From: Pleurocapsa sp. CCALA 161
GTDB taxonomy: Bacteria; Cyanobacteriota; Cyanobacteriia; Cyanobacteriales; Xenococcaceae
DNA: 64,000 bases
Direction: 5' to 3'
Assembly (NCBI RefSeq): GCF_003003995.1
Contig: NZ_PVWF01000003.1
Span: 42,553 to 106,552 of the forward strand
Below, in pieces: positions 17,367 to 27,171 of this stretch. The stretch's first letter is position 1; every line of letters begins with the position of its first letter. The notes below the pieces were generated by a model, which saw only the letters and a program-made list of their open reading frames with translations, did not search any database and had not been told where the DNA came from. Both the position numbers and the translations under genes were made by a program.

Positions 17367-20300
17367 ATGCTCCAAGTAGACGAGGCTCAAGCTTGTTTAG
17401 AACAAGCACAACAATACTGGCAGTCTAAGCAATGGCAGAAAACTATTCAAGCCTGCGCTCAAGCTCTTGTTTTAAATCAACATTCCTCTCTGGCTCATAA
17501 GCTGATGGGAGACGCTCTGCAACGAACTGATCAAGCAAAAGAAGCGATTGGCTATTATGAAGAAGCGATTAAGCTTCAGCCTAATTTTGTGGAAGTTTAT
17601 GCCAACTTGGGAACTCTCTACGTTTGTCAACAAAATTATCAGCTAGGGATCAACTATTATCAACAGGCTCTCAAGATCGACCCCAATTTAACTGCGGTCA
17701 AGAAGCATTTGGCTAGAGCCAGATTGTTATCAAAGCAACATATTTCTCAAAATGACCAAATCTCACCCCAAGTTGATTTAATAGATAATTATTTAAAACA
17801 AGGGCGGAATTTACAACAGCAGGGAGAGTTTAAAGCTGCTCTAGAACAATATTTGACAGCAGCTAAACTTAAACCTCAACGGGTCGAAACCTATAAGGAA
17901 ATTCTCAAGCTCTGTGAATGCTTAGGATTATGGTCGGAGGCAGCTAAATATTGTCGTCTTATTTTAAAGTTGACCAACGGTACTAATAATATTCAAGCAG
18001 TCGATCTGCGATCGCTAAATTCTCCACCAGCTTCAGACTTGAGTGCGATCCCTGTTAAAAAAGCTTCTGGTGACTCACCGCAGTCTCATGAATTATTACA
18101 GGGTAAACGTTTTGCCAGTCAAGGTCAGCACGAGTCGGCTATTGCCTGCTATCGTCGAGCAATTAAGCAACAGCCTCAGTTAATTGAGGCTTATCTGGCT
18201 TTGAGCGAGTTATTAATCCAATCAGGTCAGCTAAAAGCGGCAATTTCCTGCTATCTATTAGGTTTAAAACAGCAACAGCATCCTCAACTATATTTTGCCT
18301 TGGGTAATATTTATCAAGGGATACAGCAGTGGTCACGGGCTGTCTTATGCTATCAAAAAACAGTTCAATATGATCCTCAGCATGTCCAAGCCCATCATGA
18401 ACTAGGAGAAGTACTAAGCCAGCAAAAACAATGGTCAGATGCGGTTAAGGCTTATAGTCAGGCGATCGCTTTGAAAACTAAAGTTTCTTGGTCATACAAT
18501 AATCTTGGCTATGCTTTGATTCAGTTAGCTAGATGGTCAGAAGCGATTCCTGCATATCGACAGGCAATCAAACTTAATCCTGATTTTCCCTGGTCGTATT
18601 ATAATTTGGCTGAAGCCTATAGCAAGTTAGGTCAATGGGGCAAAGCAATTGCTGCATACCAACAGGCAGTTGAACTTCAAGCGGATTTGCCCCAAGTACA
18701 GCAAAAGTTAGGGGAGGCTCTTTATCGTCGTAGTGAGCAAGATCGTCAGCAAGCCTTAGATTATTTTCTCCTAGCTATCCAACAAGATCCCCATAATCCT
18801 GATGTTTATCATCAAGCTTTGGCGATCGATAATCGCAACGTAGCTTTATATCTTAAGTTAGGAGATATTTTGGCAGAGTCGGATAAACCAGATCAGGCTC
18901 TAGTTACCTATCAAATGGCACTTCAGGTACAGCCCAAAAATATCGATGTTTTGAGCAGAATTCAGCAATATCAGGGAAGTTTTGCTTTATCTAAAGCAAT
19001 TACCCCCATTGTTCCCGACCCAATCGACTGTGTTGCCTTCGCTGCTGAGTTACAGCAATTTTTACCTCACAGCAAAACTCCAGAAGTATCGATTATTATT
19101 CCTGTTTATAATCAGTTAGATTACACTCTTAGATGTCTCAAGGCGATCGCTTCCAACTTTGATCGATCTATTCCTGTCGAAATTATTGTGGTTAACGACT
19201 GTTCGACGGATCAAACTGAGTCAATCATCTCATCCCTGAAGGGGGTTAATTTAATCAATCAACCAGCCAATCAAGGCTTTATTTGTTCCTGTAACCAGGG
19301 GGCAGCGATCGCCAAAGGTAAATATCTTTATTTTCTCAACAACGATACGCAAATTAGGGCGAACTGTATTGCCAGTTTGGTTCAAGTTTTGGCGGAAAAC
19401 GATTCAGTTGGGGCGGTAGGTTCTAAGTTGATTTATCCTCAAGGAATTCTTCAAGAAGCGGGAGGAATTGTCTGGCAAGATGCTTCAGCCTGGAACTATG
19501 GCAGACAGGACAATTCTTATGCCCCTGAATATAATTATCTGCGCCCTGTAGACTATTGTTCAGGAGCAAGTTTAATGGTTAAAAAAGAGGTTTTTGAGCG
19601 CTTGACAGGTTTTGAAACCAAGTTTGCTCCTGCTTATTATGAAGATACCGATCTGTGTTTTGCAATTCGCCATCAGTTAGGTATGAAGGTGATGTATCAA
19701 CCGAAGTCTGAAGTAATTCACTATGAGGGAATTACTTCGGGAACTTCAATTACTAGCGGCACTAAAAAACATCAGGCAGTTAATGCCATCAAGTTTAAAC
19801 AGAAGTGGCAAGCTAATTTAAGCCAGGATCATTATTTATCGAGTACGGAAACAGATCATGTTGCTCTAGCTGCCAGAAAGCATCTTGGCTACCAGACTAT
19901 CTTGGTGATTGATAGCTATATGCCTAGCTATGATCGCGAATCTGGTTCGCGCAGGTTATTTGAACTGTTGAAAATCTTGAAGGAGTTAAACTATCATGTT
20001 ATCTTCGCTGCGGATAACGGATTTAAGGAAGAACCTTATACTTCTATTTTACAGAACCTACAGATTGAGGTTTTATATACTCAATCAGGCTACGGTAAGG
20101 GAATTCAAGAGCAAATTGAGTCTCGCCTGAATTTAATCGACCTAGCCTGGATCTGTCGTCCTGAACTGAATCAAAAATATGCTGCGCTCATTCGCCAGAA
20201 ATCCTCAATAAAGCTGATTTACGATACGATCGATCTCCATTATTTACGACTAAAAAGAGCCTGGGAAATTAATCCCACCCACTGCACTAAAGAACAATGG

Positions 20301-20990
20301 GTTGAAATGCAAGGACAAGAATTAAAAATGGCTCATTTGGCAGATCTAACAATTACGGTAACAGCCACAGAACAAAAGATCCTGGAAATGCAAGGTGTCG
20401 ATGAAGTTGCCGTAATCCCGAATATTCATCTTGCCTATGATGGCGATCTTGCCGATTTTGATCGACGTGAAGGAATTTTATTTATCGGTAGCTACAATCA
20501 TTTGCCTAATGTGGATGCGGTGCTATGGCTTTGCCAAGAAATCATGCCTCTGGTATGGAAAATTAACCCTGAGATTAAAGTAACGTTGCTGGGTAATAAC
20601 CCTAGCGCTGAAGTTTTGGCTTTAGCAAGCGATCTCATTATTGTCCCTGGCTATATTGATGATGTTAGTCCTTATTTTTTGAGTCATAAACTGTCTGTCT
20701 CTCCCCTCAGATATGGCGCAGGGATGAAGGGTAAAATCGGTCAAAGTTTGGAATACAGTTTGCCCATAGTTTCTACTCAAATTGGCACAGAAGGGATGAA
20801 TCTCGTTCCCGAACAACATGTTTTAGAAGCAGATAATTCTTTTAACTTTGCTCAACAAATTCTCCGTCTTTATACAGATAAGTCTCTTTGGAATTTAATC
20901 TCTAGCAATTCTCATCAAGCGATCGCTTCTTATACTCCTAATCTAATTAAGGAAAAGTTAAGGCAATTATTGAAATTTTCTCCAACCTAA
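17367..20990 (+). CDS. TPR - GT2 - GT4 fusion protein, polysaccharide glycosyltransferase
   Basis: About 1207 residues from the ATG at 17367; a TTG two codons earlier is less likely. Residues 1-560 are tetratricopeptide repeats, for example SLAHKLMGDALQRTDQAKEA and WSYNNLGYALIQLARWSEAI. A GT2 domain starts near residue 572 with VSIIIPVYNQLDYTLRCLKA and has VVNDCSTD, LNNDTQIRAN and YYEDTDLCFAIRH (a WbbL-like pattern). From about residue 845 a second, GT4-like module starts VLVIDSYMPSYDRESGSRR and ends in a typical Rossmann half with LFIGSYNHLPNVDAV, SPLRYGAGMKGKIGQSLEY and STQIGTEGM. Two catalytic domains in one chain suggest addition of consecutive sugars, with the TPRs as scaffold. Substrates are unknown. 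Confidence 0.88.
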   Translation: MLQVDEAQACLEQAQQYWQSKQWQKTIQACAQALVLNQHSSLAHKLMGDALQRTDQAKEAIGYYEEAIKLQPNFVEVYANLGTLYVCQQNYQLGINYYQQALKIDPNLTAVKKHLARARLLSKQHISQNDQISPQVDLIDNYLKQGRNLQQQGEFKAALEQYLTAAKLKPQRVETYKEILKLCECLGLWSEAAKYCRLILKLTNGTNNIQAVDLRSLNSPPASDLSAIPVKKASGDSPQSHELLQGKRFASQGQHESAIACYRRAIKQQPQLIEAYLALSELLIQSGQLKAAISCYLLGLKQQQHPQLYFALGNIYQGIQQWSRAVLCYQKTVQYDPQHVQAHHELGEVLSQQKQWSDAVKAYSQAIALKTKVSWSYNNLGYALIQLARWSEAIPAYRQAIKLNPDFPWSYYNLAEAYSKLGQWGKAIAAYQQAVELQADLPQVQQKLGEALYRRSEQDRQQALDYFLLAIQQDPHNPDVYHQALAIDNRNVALYLKLGDILAESDKPDQALVTYQMALQVQPKNIDVLSRIQQYQGSFALSKAITPIVPDPIDCVAFAAELQQFLPHSKTPEVSIIIPVYNQLDYTLRCLKAIASNFDRSIPVEIIVVNDCSTDQTESIISSLKGVNLINQPANQGFICSCNQGAAIAKGKYLYFLNNDTQIRANCIASLVQVLAENDSVGAVGSKLIYPQGILQEAGGIVWQDASAWNYGRQDNSYAPEYNYLRPVDYCSGASLMVKKEVFERLTGFETKFAPAYYEDTDLCFAIRHQLGMKVMYQPKSEVIHYEGITSGTSITSGTKKHQAVNAIKFKQKWQANLSQDHYLSSTETDHVALAARKHLGYQTILVIDSYMPSYDRESGSRRLFELLKILKELNYHVIFAADNGFKEEPYTSILQNLQIEVLYTQSGYGKGIQEQIESRLNLIDLAWICRPELNQKYAALIRQKSSIKLIYDTIDLHYLRLKRAWEINPTHCTKEQWVEMQGQELKMAHLADLTITVTATEQKILEMQGVDEVAVIPNIHLAYDGDLADFDRREGILFIGSYNHLPNVDAVLWLCQEIMPLVWKINPEIKVTLLGNNPSAEVLALASDLIIVPGYIDDVSPYFLSHKLSVSPLRYGAGMKGKIGQSLEYSLPIVSTQIGTEGMNLVPEQHVLEADNSFNFAQQILRLYTDKSLWNLISSNSHQAIASYTPNLIKEKLRQLLKFSPT

Positions 20991-21339
20991 AAAGTATCAG
21001 CGGATAAATTAGCCAACTATGTTTTATTTATCCGTTAAAACTATTAAATATATTTAATTATTTTTTCATGAGCAAATGCTAACAATTGACAGTTATACTT
21101 AAAAGAAAATAATGATTTATCCGTAATTACACTAATGTTTTTTATATTTGAATAGTGCTATTTTTATGTAGAAATTAACTAGTAAATAATATGTATTGAT
21201 TTAAGATAATTAAGCAAAATTGTTAACTTAAAAAAATACATAACCTATTTTTAGCAATAGCTAAAATAAATTTTTTCAGAAATAGTTCTCGCCAAAATCC
21301 ACTGTTGATTCATTCACTTGTGTACCATAATTTATTTCG
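20991..21339. other. AT-rich intergenic region with a possible hairpin
   Basis: About 350 bp. CGGATAAAT (21001-21009) and ATTTATCCG (21026-21034) form a perfect 9-bp stem just after the stop of the preceding gene, with no clear T-run; it could be a weak terminator. The remainder is very AT-rich and shows no ORF. Confidence 0.45.
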
Positions 21340-22626
21340 ATGACTACCAAAACACAAAGCCAAAATATTGAGAATCAAATTGAAGAGCTACATACTCAAG
21401 CAGTCACTAAGCATAAGCAGAATCAGTTAGGAGATGCGCTTAATCTCTATTTACAGTCGATCGAGCTAAATGAATTACAGTCAGAGTGGATTTATGCTAA
21501 TGCGATTACAGTATCAGCCCAAATAGGTAATTATGATACGGCTCATACTTTAACTATAAAAGCCAACCGAATCTATACTAATTCAGCAGAAATTGCCAGA
21601 GCATCTGGTATCTTTTTTCATAAAATAAATCATTTAGACAAAGCGATCGCCTCTTATCAAAAGTCAATTGATTTAGATTCAAATCAGCCAGAATGGGTTT
21701 ACGCCAAGTTAATTGATTTGTTAATTCAAGTCAAGCTTTATGACCATGCGATCGACGTTAAAAAGACTGCCACTCAGTATTTTCCTCAATCTAAAATCAT
21801 TAACCAACAGCTAGAACAAAAGATTTATCAAAGCAGTTATGCTTTTAATCAAACACAAAAATATAGCTATACCCCAGAGGAGAAACAACAGCTATTAAGT
21901 TCTCCAGCTAGAGAAACTCCTCAAGATATTGAACATTGTGTAGATCTAACCATTAGTGAATTAAGACGTAAATTAACTGACTCCGCTATTGTCGAAAAAT
22001 ATTCAATCCTTTTAAATCAGTTATTATGTCATATTAATGAGGGAAAAAAAGAAATGGATGTTGATGCCTTAGTGCAATGTTTAGCAGAAATAAAAACTGA
22101 TATTCACTATTTAAAAACAAAGGTACTTAATTCTTCTGGCGATACTGTAGATCCACAGGCGAAACAGAATGTTGAATTAGAAAAAATTATTGGGTTAAAT
22201 AAAGCAATATTGATTAAATGCGAACTAAAAGAACGCATTGTTGGTTCTGGTTGGTATGATGCTGAAGAACATGGACGCTGGAGTGGACCAGGAACAGTTT
22301 CATCAATAGTTCTACCTTACCCAATAACTGGAAAATATCAGTTCGAAATGATTATTCGAGCCGAATCAAAGCCTAATCTCTTACAAACATTAAAAATTAA
22401 TATTAACGATGAGATCTTAGAAACATCTGTAATTCAAAGGAAAAATGGTTTTTTTCCCGCAGTTATCAGAGGAGAAATTATAATTCCTCAAGAAAAAATC
22501 CAATCTTTTCTAGCTATTGATTTAATCATAGATGAAACTGTAGTTCCCCAAAAATCTGATTCCAGATCGATTGGATTGTTGGTTGAAAGAGTTAGTTTGA
22601 TTCCTAGTTATTCAGGCACAAATTAG
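21340..22626 (+). CDS. TPR protein with C-terminal beta-rich domain, polysaccharide locus
   Basis: 428 residues. The first 150 hold TPR-like helices (HTQAVTKHKQNQLGDALNLY, HLDKAIASYQKSIDLD). A linker of about 130 residues has coiled-coil-like stretches. The last 130 residues contain GSGWYDAEEHGRWSGPGTVS and end with RSIGLLVERVSLIP. That ending resembles the beta-sandwich domain found attached to some glycosyltransferases and wall-polysaccharide proteins, where the GW....E..GRWS motif recurs; I cannot name it with certainty. It lies 4 bp before the next glycosyltransferase gene and must be in the same operon. No catalytic motif is visible. Confidence 0.7.
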   Translation: MTTKTQSQNIENQIEELHTQAVTKHKQNQLGDALNLYLQSIELNELQSEWIYANAITVSAQIGNYDTAHTLTIKANRIYTNSAEIARASGIFFHKINHLDKAIASYQKSIDLDSNQPEWVYAKLIDLLIQVKLYDHAIDVKKTATQYFPQSKIINQQLEQKIYQSSYAFNQTQKYSYTPEEKQQLLSSPARETPQDIEHCVDLTISELRRKLTDSAIVEKYSILLNQLLCHINEGKKEMDVDALVQCLAEIKTDIHYLKTKVLNSSGDTVDPQAKQNVELEKIIGLNKAILIKCELKERIVGSGWYDAEEHGRWSGPGTVSSIVLPYPITGKYQFEMIIRAESKPNLLQTLKININDEILETSVIQRKNGFFPAVIRGEIIIPQEKIQSFLAIDLIIDETVVPQKSDSRSIGLLVERVSLIPSYSGTN

Positions 22627-22630
22627 TAAG

Positions 22631-23815
22631 ATGAACTTAAAAAAAGTTGTGAAGCAAAAAAAAGTCGTCTTGGCAACGGATGCTGCTTTTTGGGAAGGTA
22701 AAATGGGTAGCCACCAGCGGATCTTGGCAATAGTAAAGGAACTAAAAAATCATTGTTCTTTGAAAATATTTTACTTTGGAACTATTGGTTTACAAAGAAG
22801 GATTCAGATCAAAGAAGTTGGATTAGAAAACATGGTAGTTAGCTATAAAGACTTCGATCAACATCTCAATCCAGAAGAAGCTGGCTTACCCAAATTATCT
22901 TCTTTTGCTAACGTGCAGGGATTAAAAAAAAGAAGACATGATGCTTTTTACACAACATTTGCTCAGTATCTTGCTGTGGCTCAACCAAATGTAGTGCTAA
23001 TTGAGTATATATATCTTGCTTATTTACAGGATGCTATACCCAGCAATTGCTTAAAATTAATCGACACTCACGACGTTATGTGTTTTCGAGAGTATCGTTT
23101 TTATCAGCATAAAATGCTCAACGCAATTTCTATGTCAGTTTCCTATCAACAGGAACAGTTTATTCTGAATCATTTTGATGCAGTCATAGCAATTCAAAAT
23201 CACGAATATGAAATTCTCCGTAAAATGCTGCCTCAAAAAGTGCTGCTACTATGTCCTCATTCAGTAACATATGACGCTCAATATCAAAAATCAACTGAAA
23301 TCAAAAATATTGGCTTTATCGGTGCTGATAACGAAGCTAATCGCAGTGGTTTAGATTGGTTTTTACAGCAGGTCTGGCCAATAGTTAAGCAACTAAATCT
23401 TAATCTATATATTTTTGGCAAGGTTGGAGATAGATTTCAAGATCTTTGTGATGCTGATGAATCCATCATCAACATGTCAGACAATTTAACTCAAGCAGAA
23501 ATCTATTCGTTAGTAGACTGCATGATCAACCCTGTTTTTGTGGGCGGAGGATTAAAAATCAAAACCTTAGAAGCACTAGCTTATGCTAAACCGCTCATCT
23601 CATCCCAAGAAGGTAGTGTTGGGATAAACAATCAAGATGAAAATGGCATGATTGTTGCTCATAATCGTCTGGAATTTATTGAAGGTTTAATTAAATTAGT
23701 CAAACAGCCAAATCTTGCAGCCAAATTAATTCAACAGGGTAAAAATACTATCGAGCAACAGTTTTCACCTGAAAGTTGCTATCAACCGCTGATCGATTTA
23801 ATTAGTTACTGCTAA
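22631..23815 (+). CDS. Glycosyltransferase, GT4-like (GT-B fold)
   Basis: 394 residues. The N-terminal half starts KKVVLATDAAFWEGKMGSHQ, with LIDTHDVMCFREYRFYQ and FDAVIAIQNHEYEIL as in sugar transferases that lack a clear nucleotide motif. The C-terminal half has NIGFIGADNEANRSGLDWFL, LYIFGKVGDRF and VGGGLKIKTLEALAYAKPLI, the donor-binding helix of GT4 enzymes. It is translated 4 bp after the TPR gene. It probably adds a sugar to the surface polysaccharide; donor and acceptor are unknown. Confidence 0.88.
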   Translation: MNLKKVVKQKKVVLATDAAFWEGKMGSHQRILAIVKELKNHCSLKIFYFGTIGLQRRIQIKEVGLENMVVSYKDFDQHLNPEEAGLPKLSSFANVQGLKKRRHDAFYTTFAQYLAVAQPNVVLIEYIYLAYLQDAIPSNCLKLIDTHDVMCFREYRFYQHKMLNAISMSVSYQQEQFILNHFDAVIAIQNHEYEILRKMLPQKVLLLCPHSVTYDAQYQKSTEIKNIGFIGADNEANRSGLDWFLQQVWPIVKQLNLNLYIFGKVGDRFQDLCDADESIINMSDNLTQAEIYSLVDCMINPVFVGGGLKIKTLEALAYAKPLISSQEGSVGINNQDENGMIVAHNRLEFIEGLIKLVKQPNLAAKLIQQGKNTIEQQFSPESCYQPLIDLISYC

Positions 23816-23877
23816 TTGTCTACAGACATCATCATCATTTATTTGTGTTCTATCTTTAGTTGTAACGATTTAAATTT

Positions 23878-24993
23878 ATGCAAACTAACTACAGACAAAT
23901 AAAATTCACAGGAGATATTTTTCGAGTTAGTTATCACCAAAGACCTACTCAAGATGGAAATATCAAATGGTTATATCACGCTCTTAAAAATCCTTTACAG
24001 CTAGCGACTTCTTTACCTGTAGAAACAGAATTATTTTCTAAACAAGATATATCTTTGGTTAGCTCAGGCTATCGCATGATTGGTGAAGATATCTCTATGG
24101 AAGGATGGCCTAAACTTTTTTATCATAATGATTTTAGTGAAGAATTTTTGCAGCAGGTTTGGTTAAGCTTTAGAAACTCAATTGTTATTGCCTTTGAGTT
24201 ACCAGAATTGTTAAAATCTGCTCTGGATCATTTACATATTCCTTTTATAGATATTATCATTCATCCGATTCGCTTTCTCGATGACCTTATTTTTGGGATT
24301 AGAAGTAACAATCGTGAAATCTCTCAGCTATTACATAATTATTTGATTCCCGAAGAATCTATTTTAATTCAAGCTGGAATTGTCATGGCATCAATGAATC
24401 GTTTAAAGCGATTAGATATTTCAGGCAAGGCTGCACTCTTTGCAGGGCAAACTACAGATGATAAAGTTTTAATTAATGAAGGTAAATTTCACAAGGTTAG
24501 TAATTTCCTCGATAAGTTTAGTGAAATTTCTAATTCATATGATACTTTAATTATTAAATCTCATCCCTACAGTGCCGATCCCTTTGAAGCCATCTCAATT
24601 TCTCGTCTATTTAATAACTGTATGACGGTTACAGATAACTTTTACTATTTAATGTCTCACGAAAATATCGAGGCAGTATATAGTATTAGTTCGAGTACCT
24701 CAATTGAAGCTAGATATTTAGGGAAAGAAGGTCATCATTTGGCAAAATATCCGTTTCGCTTTACAGATGACTTTAACGAAGGTGAATTTCAATTAGGCTC
24801 TTTCTTTACTATTGACGATGTAATTTTTTCAGCAGACTTTTGGCGTAAAATTCTTGCACCTTTAGTAGCAACTAGTCCAATTACAGAGGTAAAAATACCT
24901 AAAAAACCAAACAGAATTAGAACTTCATTACGTAGCTTTTGGGGCTTTAATTTTGTTGATACAGATATAATTTGTCAATTATATAAACAGTAG
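23878..24993 (+). CDS. Unidentified protein of the polysaccharide/Kdo locus
   Basis: 371 residues with no motif I can assign firmly. Features seen: ALFAGQTTDDKVLINEGKFH, then TLIIKSHPYSADPFEA, and NIEAVYSISSSTSIEARYLG. An IIKSHPYS-like segment followed by a Ser/Thr-rich loop with STSIEA occurs in GT-B enzymes of capsule synthesis, including KpsC/KpsS-type Kdo transferases, where HP and a late Ser-Ser/Thr-Glu motif bind the CMP-sugar. The nearby CMP-Kdo genes make a Kdo-transferase-like role attractive, but this is inference. It has no signal peptide or membrane helices. Confidence 0.55.
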   Translation: MQTNYRQIKFTGDIFRVSYHQRPTQDGNIKWLYHALKNPLQLATSLPVETELFSKQDISLVSSGYRMIGEDISMEGWPKLFYHNDFSEEFLQQVWLSFRNSIVIAFELPELLKSALDHLHIPFIDIIIHPIRFLDDLIFGIRSNNREISQLLHNYLIPEESILIQAGIVMASMNRLKRLDISGKAALFAGQTTDDKVLINEGKFHKVSNFLDKFSEISNSYDTLIIKSHPYSADPFEAISISRLFNNCMTVTDNFYYLMSHENIEAVYSISSSTSIEARYLGKEGHHLAKYPFRFTDDFNEGEFQLGSFFTIDDVIFSADFWRKILAPLVATSPITEVKIPKKPNRIRTSLRSFWGFNFVDTDIICQLYKQ

Positions 24994-25033
24994 GATAACC
25001 TCTTTTAGATTTTATTTACTGATTTGAGCTGAA

Positions 25034-25258
25034 TTGTCGACTAAAAAAATTGAGAAATATTTTACCGTTCAACTAAAATCTCAAGTTAGAAAGATTTTAG
25101 ACGAAAATAGTTCAATTGTTTATGTTATTGATTATTTAGGAGTATTTTGTGGAGAATTTTTAACTAATACAATAGACAGCTCAAATTATCAACAAATTAT
25201 TACTCAATTTGACTATAATTTAAAAAAAATTGCTTCAATGCCAGCCAAATCTTACTAG
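25034..25258 (+). CDS. Small hypothetical protein
   Basis: 74 codons from a TTG at 25034, with no ATG near its beginning and no good Shine-Dalgarno site. The product is basic and soluble, starting MSTKKIEKYFTVQLKSQVRK. It fits tightly between two genes of the same strand, 40 bp after the first and 25 bp before the second, which is why it is kept. No family is recognised; it could also be a decayed fragment. Confidence 0.4.
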   Translation: MSTKKIEKYFTVQLKSQVRKILDENSSIVYVIDYLGVFCGEFLTNTIDSSNYQQIITQFDYNLKKIASMPAKSY

Positions 25259-25283
25259 AAAAATTGTTTAGGAACAATATCTT

Positions 25284-26111
25284 ATGAATTATCATCAGCT
25301 AAGTCTAGAAATATTCAATTTAATTGAAAGCAATTTTTCTAAATCAGACAGAAATACTTTCTTATCCCAATTAGATACCTATGAAATAATCTGTGTTAAA
25401 AAAAATTCTACTTATGAGCAACAACTACCCAATAATTTATCGATAAATAAGCTTCCTCAATCAAGCGAAGCCGTAAATTATATTATTATCGGCAAAAACT
25501 ATAATCCTTTTTTGAAAAAAACTGCTCTTGAATTTCATGGTTCTAATAATGTCTTTTTTGCTGCCAACAAAAGCAAAATTGGAGTTGGTGATATTAGGTT
25601 TTATGACTCACAAGGCATGGTAATTCTCAATGAAAACAGTCGTCACAAAAATTGGTTTACAGTTTGGATGCATTCACCAAATTCTTGTGTTTATTGGGGT
25701 AAAGATTCAACCTCTAGTGGAGTCACTTGTGTAACTAATGATTCCAAAGGAATTTTTATAGATGACGATTGTATGGTTGCAGCCAATACCTGGATTAGGT
25801 GTTCAGATATGCACGATATATTCGATCTAGATTCCCATGAAGTTATTAACAATGCTGCTGACGTGTTGGTGGAATCTCATGTTTGGATTGCTCAAGAATC
25901 ACTAATACTCAAAGGAGCAAAAATAAAATCAGGATCGATTATAGGGGCTAGATCATTAGTTGCGAGCGAGATACCTCGCTTTTCTCTAGCTATTGGTTCG
26001 CCAGCAAAAGTTATCAAACAAAATGTTTCTTGGCATAGAACCAAAGTAGAAAGTGAACGCAAAGATGAACTAATGAGATTAGAGAAGTTGCTGCCAGTTA
26101 AACATTTTTAA
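25284..26111 (+). CDS. Hexapeptide-repeat (left-handed beta-helix) acyltransferase
   Basis: 275 residues. The last 120 carry the trimeric LbH acyltransferase pattern: GIFIDDDCMVAANTWIRCSD, then VLVESHVWIAQESLILKGAK, IKSGSIIGARSLV and the closing AIGSPAKVIKQNVSW. The His within SDMHD is likely catalytic, as in maltose/CatB-type O-acetyltransferases. The N-terminal 100 residues are unlike the usual family. Placed in the Kdo/glycosyltransferase operon, it probably O-acetylates a sugar of the polysaccharide or its precursor. Confidence 0.85.
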   Translation: MNYHQLSLEIFNLIESNFSKSDRNTFLSQLDTYEIICVKKNSTYEQQLPNNLSINKLPQSSEAVNYIIIGKNYNPFLKKTALEFHGSNNVFFAANKSKIGVGDIRFYDSQGMVILNENSRHKNWFTVWMHSPNSCVYWGKDSTSSGVTCVTNDSKGIFIDDDCMVAANTWIRCSDMHDIFDLDSHEVINNAADVLVESHVWIAQESLILKGAKIKSGSIIGARSLVASEIPRFSLAIGSPAKVIKQNVSWHRTKVESERKDELMRLEKLLPVKHF

Positions 26112-26175
26112 CTGCTGAAGGCTAAGATTGTTCGCTTGATTCCTCACTAAGTATTATTTAGATACTCTACTTAAA

Positions 26176-27171
26176 ATGTATACAGAACCAATTCAAACTT
26201 CTCCTGCGTCTCATATCTATCAATTGCTTAAAATTGAAGCTTCTGCTATTAATAGAACTTCTGAACAGTTAGATCGAGAACAGGCAGCTCAAAGTATTGA
26301 GCTATTAAAGAATTGCCTGGGAAAAGTAATCATGACTGGGGTAGGCAAATCGGGGATTGTGGCAAAAAAAATTGCCGCTACTCTTACCAGCATTGGAACA
26401 TTAGCTATCTATTTGCATCCTTGCGATGCGCTTCACGGTGATTTTGGGATCGTCACGAAAGAAGATGTTGTGATCATGTTGAGCAATAGTGGTGAGACTG
26501 ATGAATTGCTAACCATGATTCCTCATTTAAAACTGCGCTCAGTGCCAATTATTGGCATTTTAGGTAATACTAAGTCAACCTTGGCTCTGCTTGCCGATAC
26601 GGTTTTAGATGCTTCTGTCGATCGCGAAGCTTGTCCCCTTAATTTAGCCCCAACTACTAGCACTACCGTTGCTTTGGCGATTGGTGACGCCTTGGCAATG
26701 ACCCTGATGCAGATCAAAGGTTTAACTCCAGAAGCTTTTGCCTTTAATCATCCTGCGGGAAGGCTAGGGAAACGCCTTACCTTAAGGGTAGCAGATTTAA
26801 TGCATGGCATTGACTATCCTAAACTAACTCCCGAAGCAAAATGGACTGAAGTAGTCTGTGCTTTAACTCAAGGAGGATTTGGTGCGGTCAATATAGTTAA
26901 CCTAGAGGGGGTGTTACTGGGGATTATTACAGATGGTGATTTACGTCGCTGGATCATGAAAATTCAATCAACTGAATTGGATTGTTTGACGGCTAAAGAC
27001 ATGATGACCATCAATCCGACGGTGGTTGCGCCTGAAACTTTAGCCTATGCTGCTTTGCAGCTGATGGAAAAACGCGAGTCACAAATTTCGGTTTTACCTG
27101 TTGTCGATCGCGAACAAAAAAGCATTGGTCTAATTCGTCTACACGATATCGTGAGGAGTGGTTTGTCATGA
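26176..27171 (+). CDS. kdsD: D-arabinose 5-phosphate isomerase (KdsD/KpsF type)
   Basis: 331 residues. SIS domain first: VIMTGVGKSGIVAKKIAATL, then YLHPCDALHGDFGIV and MLSNSGETDELL. Two CBS domains follow from about residue 205 (VADLMHGIDYP, AKDMMTINPTVVAPE). The family converts D-ribulose 5-phosphate to D-arabinose 5-phosphate, the first step to Kdo. Length is the same as E. coli KdsD. It is the first of three overlapping genes; the stop overlaps the kdsB ATG by 4 bp. Confidence 0.95.
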   Translation: MYTEPIQTSPASHIYQLLKIEASAINRTSEQLDREQAAQSIELLKNCLGKVIMTGVGKSGIVAKKIAATLTSIGTLAIYLHPCDALHGDFGIVTKEDVVIMLSNSGETDELLTMIPHLKLRSVPIIGILGNTKSTLALLADTVLDASVDREACPLNLAPTTSTTVALAIGDALAMTLMQIKGLTPEAFAFNHPAGRLGKRLTLRVADLMHGIDYPKLTPEAKWTEVVCALTQGGFGAVNIVNLEGVLLGIITDGDLRRWIMKIQSTELDCLTAKDMMTINPTVVAPETLAYAALQLMEKRESQISVLPVVDREQKSIGLIRLHDIVRSGLS

